Shown one piece after another: positions 47,219 through 55,863 of a stretch of 64,000 bases of DNA (position 1 is the first letter of the stretch; the number at the start of each line of letters is the position of its first letter). The stretch lies in the NCBI GenBank assembly GCA_047602755.1, contig JBLKOM010000001.1:62001-126000 (forward strand), read 5' to 3'. The notes under the pieces are model-generated. The model saw only the letters and a program-made list of their open reading frames with translations. It ran no database searches and was not told where the DNA came from. The translations under genes were made by a program, and so were the position numbers. The stretch comes from JACJVV01 sp047602755. Lineage in GTDB: Archaea; Nanobdellota; Nanobdellia; Woesearchaeales; JACJVV01.

Positions 47219-48217
47219 ATGACCAAACAAAACTCTAAAGGATATGTTCCTACAAAAACTGCAGATTTAAGCAAATTACCAAAGATAAAAGGATATAATT
47301 TTAATGAAAAATTTAATTTTAATAAATTCATTGAATCATACTCAACAACAGGAATACAAGCATCAAATATAGGATCAGCTATTGCAATAATAAAAGCAAT
47401 GCAAAGAGAAAAAGCAACTATTTTTCTATCATATACATCAAATATGGCTAGCTCTGGGATAAGAGAAATAATTGCATACCTTGTCAAAAATAAATTAGTT
47501 GATGTACTTGTTACAAATGCTGGTGGAATTGAAGAAGATTTCTTAAAATGCTTTGATTCATTTAGGCTTGGTAATTTTGAAGCAGACGGAAAACATCTTT
47601 TTGAGAATGGAGTAAATAGAATTGGAAATATTTTTGTAACAAATGATTTTTACACTTATTTTGAAAAAGAAATGCATATAATTCTTGATGAATGCTATAA
47701 GAATCAAAAAGAAATCAAGAGACCATTATGCACCTCAGAAATAATTAATAAAATGGGAGAACATTTAGCTAAATCTAAATTAGATAAAGAAGATTCAATT
47801 CTCTACTGGGCATACAAAAACAGTATACCAATATTTTCACCTGCATTTACTGACGGAAGTATAGGTGACATGATTTATTTTAACAGAAATCGTAACAAAG
47901 ATTTTTATGTAGATATTGCACAAGATATGGATAAAATAATAAAGATATCCTTAAACTCTGAAAAAACAGGAATAATCTGTTTAGGTGGTGGAAGCAGTAA
48001 ACATTATATCATGAATGCACAAATATTCAAAGAAGGTGCAGATTTTGCAGTTTTAATAAATAGCCATAATGGATATGATGCATCTGATAGTGGAGCAGAG
48101 ACCTCAGAAAGTATAACATGGGCAAAAATAAAAGCAAACGCACCTCAAGTAAAAATAAATGCAGATGCAAGCATTGTATTTCCAATCATAGTAGCTGGTG
48201 CATTCAAAGATTTATAA
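47219..48217 (+). CDS. dys: Deoxyhypusine synthase
   Basis: A 332-residue enzyme that transfers an aminobutyl group from spermidine to a lysine of aIF5A. The NAD-binding SYTSNMASSGIREII, TNAGGIEED, the catalytic-lysine segment ILYWAYKNSIPIFSPAFTDGSIGD and the C-terminal SHNGYDASDSGA are all present. Its presence implies aIF5A and a polyamine supply elsewhere. A Shine-Dalgarno AGGTGAT lies 8 nt upstream. Confidence 0.96.
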   Translation: MTKQNSKGYVPTKTADLSKLPKIKGYNFNEKFNFNKFIESYSTTGIQASNIGSAIAIIKAMQREKATIFLSYTSNMASSGIREIIAYLVKNKLVDVLVTNAGGIEEDFLKCFDSFRLGNFEADGKHLFENGVNRIGNIFVTNDFYTYFEKEMHIILDECYKNQKEIKRPLCTSEIINKMGEHLAKSKLDKEDSILYWAYKNSIPIFSPAFTDGSIGDMIYFNRNRNKDFYVDIAQDMDKIIKISLNSEKTGIICLGGGSSKHYIMNAQIFKEGADFAVLINSHNGYDASDSGAETSESITWAKIKANAPQVKINADASIVFPIIVAGAFKDL

Positions 48218-48253
48218 TAAGTATTATAATATTTAATTAACCATAAATTAAAA

Positions 48254-48676
48254 TTACAAAGAAAAATCAGGATTCCTTTTAAATAAATCAGTTAAAGCAC
48301 CTTCTTTATTATCCATTGCTTTAAGTTCATCAAGTGTTACCCATTTAAATTCTTCGGCCTCATCAGGATCAATTATTAGCTCTTTATTTGTTTTTACATG
48401 AAAAAACATAATTAATCTCGAAGTTTCTTTCTGACCTAAAATATGAAATTGTTGATCTTGACCAAAACCAATAAATTTAGGATTTTCAAAAACAACTCCA
48501 GTCTCTTCTTGCATTTCACGAATAAGAGTTTCTTCTAATCTTTCTCCATGTTCAGTTCTTCCACCTGGAACTCTCCAAACTTTAAACCGTGGACACATTA
48601 CAATAAGAAATTTATTGTCTTTTTCAATAAATGCACTACATATAACTTGATGCCCTCTGAGTTTTGATCTTTCCAT
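48254..48676 (-). CDS. NUDIX hydrolase
   Basis: A 140-residue protein with a complete Nudix box, GRTEHGERLEETLIREMQEE followed by TGV (GX5EX7REUXEEXGU). It should hydrolyse a nucleoside diphosphate linked to another group; the specificity is unknown. Downstream of SRP54 on the same strand with a 69-nt gap that holds its own TATA-like sequence. Confidence 0.9.
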   Translation of the reverse strand: MERSKLRGHQVICSAFIEKDNKFLIVMCPRFKVWRVPGGRTEHGERLEETLIREMQEETGVVFENPKFIGFGQDQQFHILGQKETSRLIMFFHVKTNKELIIDPDEAEEFKWVTLDELKAMDNKEGALTDLFKRNPDFSL

Positions 48677-48745
48677 AGTATATACAAAAAAGTCATTCTA
48701 TAAAAATTTTTGCACTGTACTAAATCAAAACAAATCAAAGAAACC

Positions 48746-50131
48746 CTATCTCAACTTCATCTTTTTGATCCCTTTCATTCCTTTCATCATCTCGGCCATT
48801 CCCTTAGCATTACCCATCTTACTCATCATTTTCTCAGGATCTTTTCCTTTAAACATTTTCATCATTTTTTTACTTTGTTTATGTTGCTTAAGTAATTGTC
48901 TTACTTCATTCTCCTCAATACCTGAACCTTTAGATATTCGCTCAACTCTATCCATTGCAATTATCTCAGGATCTTCTAATTCCTCTTGTGTCATAGAATT
49001 CATAGCATAACGCCATTTTTCTAACTTTTCTTGCTGAACATTAATCATTTCTTTTGGTAATTGTAATTGACCCATACCTGGAATTAATTCCATAACTTTT
49101 GATAATGGACCCATTTTTTTCATTGCTTCCATTTGTTGATATAAATCTAAAAGACTAAAATCACCTTTTAAGAATTTAGCACCTAAATCTTTTGCTTCTT
49201 CTTCATCAATTGCAACTTTTGCTTTCTCAAGTAATTCTTCTATATCACCCATTCCAAGCAAACGACCAACAAAACCTGGTGGATTAAACTGTTCTAAATC
49301 ATCCATTTTCTCCCCAACTCCTATAAACTTAATAGGAGCTTGAGTAATCGCACAAGCACTTAAAGCACCACCTGCTTTTGCAGTACCATCCATTTTTGTT
49401 GCTACAACACCTGTAATATGACAACTTTCATGGAATTGTGTTGCTTGTTTTTCAGCAGCTTGACCAATATCAGCAGATATTACAAGTAATCTTTCATCAG
49501 GATTAATATGCTTGTTAAGATTTTCAATTTCTTCAACTAAATCCATTGATAATGCATCACGTCCAGCAGTATCAACTAAAACAAGATCATAATCATTTAA
49601 TTTATCAGAGATAGAATCATAAATTTTAATCGTGTCTTTAATATCACGATTTATGAATGTTTTAACATTTAATTGTTTACCAATTTGTTCAACTTGGTCC
49701 ATTGCTGCTGGTCTATGAATATCAAGCCCAACTATTGCAACCTTTTTACCGCGATTCATAAAAAATTTAGCAAGTTTTCCAGCTGTCGTTGTTTTTCCTG
49801 ATCCAAATAAACCAACAAGCATTATTTTGAATGGCTTTTTATCAAGAACTATTTTATGACCATCTCCACCTAAAAATTTAACAAGCTCTTCATGAACTAT
49901 TTTAATTAATTGTTCTTTTTTAGAAAGCCCAGGAGGAATATCCTCTTTTAACGCTCTTTCTTTAATTGTTTTTGTTAATTCAAAAACAAGCTTAACATTT
50001 ACATCACTCTGTAAAAGAGCTCTTTGTATATCTTTAATAAGTTCATTAATTAATTTTTCATCTACTACAAAGCTATTTGCAATCTTCGATAAAGTCTCTT
50101 TCAATGAACTTCCTAGCTTATCAAGTACCAT
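48746..50131 (-). CDS. srp54: Signal recognition particle subunit SRP54
   Basis: A 461-residue SRP GTPase. N domain to ~90; G domain with G1 VGLFGSGKTTTAGKLA, G3 VDTAGRD and G4 TKMDGTAKAGG; and a Met-rich M domain (PLSKVMELIPGMG, KKMMKMFKGKDPEKMM) that binds signal peptides and SRP RNA. The 7S RNA gene is not in this window. TATA TTTATAAATG is ~25 nt before the start; ATG 50131 or 50137 are both possible. Confidence 0.96.
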   Translation of the reverse strand: MVLDKLGSSLKETLSKIANSFVVDEKLINELIKDIQRALLQSDVNVKLVFELTKTIKERALKEDIPPGLSKKEQLIKIVHEELVKFLGGDGHKIVLDKKPFKIMLVGLFGSGKTTTAGKLAKFFMNRGKKVAIVGLDIHRPAAMDQVEQIGKQLNVKTFINRDIKDTIKIYDSISDKLNDYDLVLVDTAGRDALSMDLVEEIENLNKHINPDERLLVISADIGQAAEKQATQFHESCHITGVVATKMDGTAKAGGALSACAITQAPIKFIGVGEKMDDLEQFNPPGFVGRLLGMGDIEELLEKAKVAIDEEEAKDLGAKFLKGDFSLLDLYQQMEAMKKMGPLSKVMELIPGMGQLQLPKEMINVQQEKLEKWRYAMNSMTQEELEDPEIIAMDRVERISKGSGIEENEVRQLLKQHKQSKKMMKMFKGKDPEKMMSKMGNAKGMAEMMKGMKGIKKMKLR

Positions 50132-50226
50132 ATACAATAAAGATGAAAAATCATTTATAAAGGTTTGGCAGATATTTAAAAAGAAAATAAAGAAAAGTAT
50201 ATTAAGAAATACCCCCTAACCAAATT

Positions 50227-51876
50227 ATGAACCTAAAAATAATAGATTCTATTGGGCCATTTTTCTTATTTAATAAAAATAAAACAATAAATTGGTCAAG
50301 GATCCATTTTGAAGATATAGAAAAAAATTGGAGACTTGATAAGAAAAAAGCAAATACAATTATTAAGGAATTTGAAAAATTTGTAATCAAAATAAAAGAA
50401 ATAGGTTATAATACAATATCAATTGATGATTTAGCTCATCTTACAAATTTTAAATTCTATAATAAAAAAACAAAAATATTACTAAATGATTATTCTGTTT
50501 TTTTCAAAAAATTATTTCTGATTGCAAAAAAAGAGAATATTAAGATATTAATAAACACAGATATTATGTTCTTTAATCAAGAAATTGAGAAAATAACGAG
50601 AAATAAATTCAAAAATATAATTATTGTATTTAAAGAAGCTTTAGAATATGCTTTTAAAGATTATGATATTGATGGAATAATAACTAGGATTGGTGAATGT
50701 GATGGAATTGATGTAACTTCAAAATTTAAAAGTAAACTTACAATTAAATCACCAAGACAAGCAAATAAATTTTTAAAAGATATTCTTCCAGTAATTGAGG
50801 CTAATAATAAAATATTATTATTTAGAACATGGACTGTAGGAGCATATAATATAGGTGACCTTATCTGGAATAAAAATACATATGATAAAACTTTCAAAGA
50901 TATAAAAAGTAAAAACCTAATAATTTCAATGAAGCCAGGTGATACAGATTTCTTTCGAAATATTGATGTAAATCCATTATTTTTCCATGGAAGTCATATG
51001 AAAATATTAGAATTACAGGCAAAAAGAGAACGTGAATTTAATGGTTTAATACCATATTATAATGGATGGGAATATGAACAATACATAAACAAATTAAAAT
51101 CAAAAATAGTAGGAATTACTGTATGGTGCCAGACAGGAGGATGGTCAAAATATAACACAATTACATTTCTAAAAAATTCATCACAATGGAATGAACTTAA
51201 TACATATGCATGTTTAAAGATATATGAAGGCCATAATCCAGACAGATGCATAACACAGATATATGACCAAAAAATGTTGATTTTCTTAAAAAAATATGAT
51301 GATGCACTTCACAGCATATTATATCCTGATCAAAAATCATTATATTTCAGACGTGCAAGAATCCCTAATTTATCATGGGTACATTGGGATTATATAACAA
51401 TTAATCAAATAACTGAATCTATAAATAAATTATCAAAAATAAATAATGATAATAAAAACGAAATAAAAAATAATGACACCAATATTAATTTTGAAGAATT
51501 ATTTGAATTAGGAAAAAAATGCAAAATAGAGAATATAAAAATGCATATTGAATCATTAAAAATATTAACATTATCTAAACAAGCTTTACATGATAAAAAC
51601 GCTAAAAAAGAATTAATAAATAGTATATCAGAATATAAAAAAAATTATCCAGATGGAATAAATTTTAATATTAATCTATCAAATAAGAATTCAATTTTAA
51701 ACCCAATATTATTTAGAATATTTATAAGAACAAAATCACAGTATAGAATAATAGATCATATACTTATGCTAAGACCATTCTCTTGGCCTTTTTTAATATA
51801 CTTAAAATCAAACAAAAAAAAATTACCTCACTTTATTAACAAGCAAGCAATGAAGATAGATGTTTTATTTAAGTAA
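50227..51876 (+). CDS. TIM-barrel glycoside hydrolase-like protein, unknown
   Basis: A 549-residue cytosolic protein. The first ~390 residues look like a (beta/alpha)8 hydrolase: DLAHLTNF, ILINTDIMFFN, a candidate catalytic Glu in RIGECDGIDVTSKF, LLFRTWTVGAYNIGDLIWN, LIISMKPGDTDFF, ELQAKREREFNGLIPYYNGWEYEQY and GITVWCQTGGWS. This pattern resembles glycosidase-like proteins of the GH67 type, but I cannot place it in a family. The C-terminal ~150 residues are helical. Promoter GATATTTAAAAAG at 50171-50182. Confidence 0.55.
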   Translation: MNLKIIDSIGPFFLFNKNKTINWSRIHFEDIEKNWRLDKKKANTIIKEFEKFVIKIKEIGYNTISIDDLAHLTNFKFYNKKTKILLNDYSVFFKKLFLIAKKENIKILINTDIMFFNQEIEKITRNKFKNIIIVFKEALEYAFKDYDIDGIITRIGECDGIDVTSKFKSKLTIKSPRQANKFLKDILPVIEANNKILLFRTWTVGAYNIGDLIWNKNTYDKTFKDIKSKNLIISMKPGDTDFFRNIDVNPLFFHGSHMKILELQAKREREFNGLIPYYNGWEYEQYINKLKSKIVGITVWCQTGGWSKYNTITFLKNSSQWNELNTYACLKIYEGHNPDRCITQIYDQKMLIFLKKYDDALHSILYPDQKSLYFRRARIPNLSWVHWDYITINQITESINKLSKINNDNKNEIKNNDTNINFEELFELGKKCKIENIKMHIESLKILTLSKQALHDKNAKKELINSISEYKKNYPDGINFNINLSNKNSILNPILFRIFIRTKSQYRIIDHILMLRPFSWPFLIYLKSNKKKLPHFINKQAMKIDVLFK

Positions 51877-51877
51877 G

Positions 51878-52525
51878 CTAAATGCAAAGCCTATCTATGC
51901 AACTAGAATTATCACCATTTGCTTTTGAGATTATAGAATAATCTTTATATGAAATCATTCGTTTTACTTTCATACTAACTGATAATACATATTCTGGCAA
52001 CAAATTATCATCAACGCATAACCAACATTTAAATCCAGAAACAACATATTTCAAGTTAACAATTGAATCAGCATGATTCTGTTCATGATTAATATCTCTA
52101 TTAATTCTAGAATTATCAAAATAATCTAAAGAAACAAGAAATTTACTCATTTTATCTAAATCCGGGAATAAATACAAGTCTTGTGGATAAAGACAACCTT
52201 CATAACTCTGATTTATAGCAAGTATCCTTTTACGCAAATGAGATTCAACGGATTTAGAATTTATACCTGCTTCAATTCTAGCATAATAAGTATTCTCCTG
52301 TTCTTTAATAGCTGAGAAATAATAAAACAAATCTTCTAATTTTGTTTTAGGATATACTATACCTATATCAATGAATTTTTTCTTGATATCATCTAAGCAT
52401 AATTTCACTCTACGATTTGGAATAATATCTTCATCTTTATAAAAAATATCAACAAATGGATTACCTGCCTTAACACCAGGTAATGCACAATCTATAATAG
52501 GTTCATTAATATTTACTCTACGCAT
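51878..52525 (-). CDS. HExxH-containing protein, unknown
   Basis: A 215-residue protein of no recognised family. It contains INHEQNHADSI (~150), an exact HExxH string that in zinc peptidases holds the metal, but no glutamate third ligand can be identified with confidence. Several Cys near the C terminus (CWLCVDD, SSCIDRLCI) suggest another metal site or disulphides. Not secreted. It ends 1 nt after the TIM-barrel gene on the opposite strand, and upstream are 23-nt tandem repeats. Confidence 0.5.
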   Translation of the reverse strand: MRRVNINEPIIDCALPGVKAGNPFVDIFYKDEDIIPNRRVKLCLDDIKKKFIDIGIVYPKTKLEDLFYYFSAIKEQENTYYARIEAGINSKSVESHLRKRILAINQSYEGCLYPQDLYLFPDLDKMSKFLVSLDYFDNSRINRDINHEQNHADSIVNLKYVVSGFKCWLCVDDNLLPEYVLSVSMKVKRMISYKDYSIISKANGDNSSCIDRLCI

Positions 52526-52579
52526 ATTTATCAGGTATCAATATTAATTGATAGGATTAATCAAATTACTAACTCATTA

Positions 52580-52648
52580 AATAACTTATTTACTATTTAT
52601 TTAATAACTTATTTACTATTTATTTAATAACTTATTTATTAATTTATT
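52580..52648. repeat. Three tandem 23-nt repeats
   Basis: AATAACTTATTTACTATTTA plus TTT is repeated at 52580, 52603 and 52626; the third copy diverges in its second half. They lie in the 164-nt gap between the MPE operon's 3' end and the promoter of the HExxH gene. Confidence 0.9.
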
Positions 52649-52689
52649 CACTAAATTTTTAAAATTAATATACCTAAATTCAACTTTTT

Positions 52690-55600
52690 TTAATCAAATC
52701 TAGGGCTATCAACAAAACTTATGTTTCTCCTATACATTGGCTTCATTTCACTTCCTTCTCCAAAATAACATTTTTGGACAGGAATTGTTACAGCATTCTC
52801 AATAAACTTATCAAGACCAGAATCACCTTTACCAAATCGTTTTATAATCTCAGGATGCTGTATTTGATGATTCATTATTTCATTTTCTGATAATGTCTCA
52901 ATAGTCATAGTACCATCGCCACCTAAACGCAGATATCCAACACGTGGCTCAGAATAATATTTTCTAGCTAATTCAAAACCTGATTCACCAGCGGTTGTTG
53001 AAAACATGAAATGACATCTATTTAATTCATTTAACATTTCCCAATGATGCCAATGCCCATTAAAAGTCATATCTGCCTCAGGAAATAAATCGCCTAACCT
53101 AGTAATATATTCCATAGCACTTTTTGTAGGTGTATTTCTTCCATCTTTACCCATACCATCCATACCAAACATATGTCCGTAAACTATATTAAACCCATTT
53201 ATTGATATCGTCCCATACTCTGATTTGACCAAGTCTCCATTTTTTAACATAATCAGCCCTGCTGCTGGAAAATTATAAACCATATTATGACCTGATGTTT
53301 CAACATGTTCTTGTATTGCTTGCCGAAGAGGTTCTAATAGATGATGACCTTGCTTTATTACATCAGTATTCCATTCATGATTTCCTATTGTTTCAACCCA
53401 CGACTTAAACTGTGGAAGTCTAAAATAAGGCCTTGATAATTCTACTATTGCCTGCTGCATATTTTGAATAGTTATACCACCAAGCCATGCATTCTCATTT
53501 GGCATTTCTTTGTAATTCCTAAATTGACCTCTATCACCTACACCTATAAAATGTTCAGCACCACAAACAAAAGTACCATAGTCTAAAGCTTTAGTTTGTA
53601 AAGCAAGACGCTCAGTTAATGAACCTATCTGAGTATCATGACATATTATAGCCCACACATCTGGCAAAGAACCATGCTTTTGACGCTTTCTAACTTTATC
53701 TGCAACATTAGGGTTATACATCTCAATTATCATACGCTTAGAAGGATCACCTGAAATTATACTTGCAGAAGGAACATTTATTCTTTTATGCTGAGTAGTC
53801 CTTCGTTGTGTTCTACTTGAGACTTCATTTTTTGCACCAGCTGCAAAATCAGGATCATATTTTCTTCTATCATCTGCAAGACTTGATAGCATACCTATAA
53901 ATTTATTATAACTTATTTTAAATAAAGATGAAACTTGCTGTGTATCAAATATTATTGACTCAGGGATTTCATCTGATAATACTCCACTTTTTGCCCATGC
54001 TGCAATTTGTTCAATCATATCCTCTGGATTTTTGTATTCCTGCTTTCCAGAATATTTTGTATTACCTATTGCACGAAAATTTCTTTCCCTTTCAGAATTA
54101 AAATTTGCAGTATCACCTGTTTGACGATGTTTCATTCCACTATAATCTGGAAAGTAAGAGAATGAAGTATCATTTTTCACTAAATCCCAATTGACTATTT
54201 CTAAATCACGTTGTGATAGTCTTGAACCTTGATCATACCTTTTGAATGCATTAACAAGTTCTACTAAAGTAACTTCTGATTTTACCTTTAAATCTGTATC
54301 TCTACCTACTTCAGTAGCAAACCCAGTTGGGTCATGACCTAGTCTTAAAAAATAAGGATAAATATAATTACGTATAAGTCTTTCAGCATCTTCATGTTCA
54401 GACATAAATGCTTCTTCTCTATGACCAATACCAAATCCTGCAAGTTCACTTTTTCCTGTTTTTTCCTCTCTAAGCTGTTTTGTATAAAGAACTTTTAAAT
54501 CATCAATAATATCAAAATCATCCTGTCCTGGAACATAAACCCAATTAGTATTAGGTGTTTGTTCACGAATAGCTTTAAATTTTTTAAGCTGTGAATCAAA
54601 AGTCATATATTCAGGATCTTTTTGCTTTCGAAGCTGTTTTTTTCTATAAACGCAAGGCCCAAAAAGAGCATTGCTTGTTACTGCAAAAGTTACACCACGA
54701 CCATTAATTATATCAATTAAATCATCACGAAAAACTTCATTAGCATGACTATTTCCAATCTGCAAATGCGGAAATGGCATTGTCCATTCTAGACCTTCTG
54801 CTGGAGAAATTCTTTCGAGTCCCTCAATTGGCTTACGTTCTTTATAATCTTCTTTATACTTTTGTAAACCTTGGACAGTATTTGCAGTAAAAGTTAAGTT
54901 TGAACTATCCTGAGAAACAAGAAATTTATTTGAACCACGTTTTATTCGATAAACTATTTGATCTGCCATTTCTGCAAGATAAGGCAATTCTGCATCCGAT
55001 TTATCTGCATGTTGAAGAACTGCAACAGAAATTGGTCTAACACCCTCTTTTTTAGAAAGATATTTTGTTAATAGACCTTTTACAACTTCAAATCCATTAA
55101 TGTCTGACATATCCTGTTTTATAGCATGAAGAGAAAATGGTTTTTTAACAATTACATCACGAAGTTCTTCAAACAAATAATCACGAGTAAGATAATGAAC
55201 ACCATCATGACGCAAAATAGAGTCAAAAACTCCTCTTACAAACTGTTCATACAATCCATGAGCATGGATATATCTAGTTATATCTTTAACTGATTTAGAA
55301 AAAAAATCAAGTACCTTTTCATCAACTTTACCAGCAGAATAAATTCTATCTACAATTTGATTTGCATGCATACTTGCATTATACTGATTGTTAAGAACAC
55401 CAGTTAAACCATTTTTATTTCCTTTTAAAAAATCTTCTGCAAATACTTTTGATTCTTTAGACTGAGTTAAACCAAACATATCAATTAAACTTGCTACTCT
55501 ATCTTTATTTGCATAAGCAAGTGCTAGACGAAAAAACATATTTTCAATATTAGCTTGTTTTCTATCAACAATAAACAATTGAGGATTACCCTTTGCAGAA

Positions 55601-55863
55601 TGTGCAATTGAAGAATATAAGCTAAGTAATGCATCAGAGCCTCCAATGTGTCCTAAAATAAATGGATCTTTAGTATTTCCAGAAGTGCGAAGAACATCTA
55701 AAACTACAGAATTAAAATCATCTTCATCAAATAATTTTATTTCTTTACGTGTTTCATCAGAATCTTGATTAAATATACTATCTGTGACTTCAAATGAATT
55801 TTGTTCAAAAAATCTAACAGGTTCAATACTCACTAAACCTTCTAATTTTGTCTTTCTTGGCAT
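52690..55863 (-). CDS. Large calcineurin-like metallophosphoesterase, operon with GHKL ATPase
   Basis: A 1057-residue protein. The C-terminal third holds a complete metallophosphoesterase core: ICHDTQIG (~741-748), GVGDRG (~774), TIGNHEWN (~825), GHMFG (~896) and FNGHWHHWE (~934). The ~730 residues before it are novel; a segment at ~370-470 (FPHLQIGNSHAN, FAVTSNALFGP, WVYVPGQDDFD) has the spacing of a second, catalytically degenerate phosphoesterase fold (inference). Its ATG overlaps the stop of the GHKL gene (TAATG). It may be a nuclease, nucleotidase or protein phosphatase. Confidence 0.75.
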   Translation of the reverse strand: MPRKTKLEGLVSIEPVRFFEQNSFEVTDSIFNQDSDETRKEIKLFDEDDFNSVVLDVLRTSGNTKDPFILGHIGGSDALLSLYSSIAHSAKGNPQLFIVDRKQANIENMFFRLALAYANKDRVASLIDMFGLTQSKESKVFAEDFLKGNKNGLTGVLNNQYNASMHANQIVDRIYSAGKVDEKVLDFFSKSVKDITRYIHAHGLYEQFVRGVFDSILRHDGVHYLTRDYLFEELRDVIVKKPFSLHAIKQDMSDINGFEVVKGLLTKYLSKKEGVRPISVAVLQHADKSDAELPYLAEMADQIVYRIKRGSNKFLVSQDSSNLTFTANTVQGLQKYKEDYKERKPIEGLERISPAEGLEWTMPFPHLQIGNSHANEVFRDDLIDIINGRGVTFAVTSNALFGPCVYRKKQLRKQKDPEYMTFDSQLKKFKAIREQTPNTNWVYVPGQDDFDIIDDLKVLYTKQLREEKTGKSELAGFGIGHREEAFMSEHEDAERLIRNYIYPYFLRLGHDPTGFATEVGRDTDLKVKSEVTLVELVNAFKRYDQGSRLSQRDLEIVNWDLVKNDTSFSYFPDYSGMKHRQTGDTANFNSERERNFRAIGNTKYSGKQEYKNPEDMIEQIAAWAKSGVLSDEIPESIIFDTQQVSSLFKISYNKFIGMLSSLADDRRKYDPDFAAGAKNEVSSRTQRRTTQHKRINVPSASIISGDPSKRMIIEMYNPNVADKVRKRQKHGSLPDVWAIICHDTQIGSLTERLALQTKALDYGTFVCGAEHFIGVGDRGQFRNYKEMPNENAWLGGITIQNMQQAIVELSRPYFRLPQFKSWVETIGNHEWNTDVIKQGHHLLEPLRQAIQEHVETSGHNMVYNFPAAGLIMLKNGDLVKSEYGTISINGFNIVYGHMFGMDGMGKDGRNTPTKSAMEYITRLGDLFPEADMTFNGHWHHWEMLNELNRCHFMFSTTAGESGFELARKYYSEPRVGYLRLGGDGTMTIETLSENEIMNHQIQHPEIIKRFGKGDSGLDKFIENAVTIPVQKCYFGEGSEMKPMYRRNISFVDSPRFD

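Noticed and set aside
52580..52648. Possible CRISPR array at the 23-nt repeats
   Set aside because: Head-to-tail copies with no spacers between them and very AT-rich.
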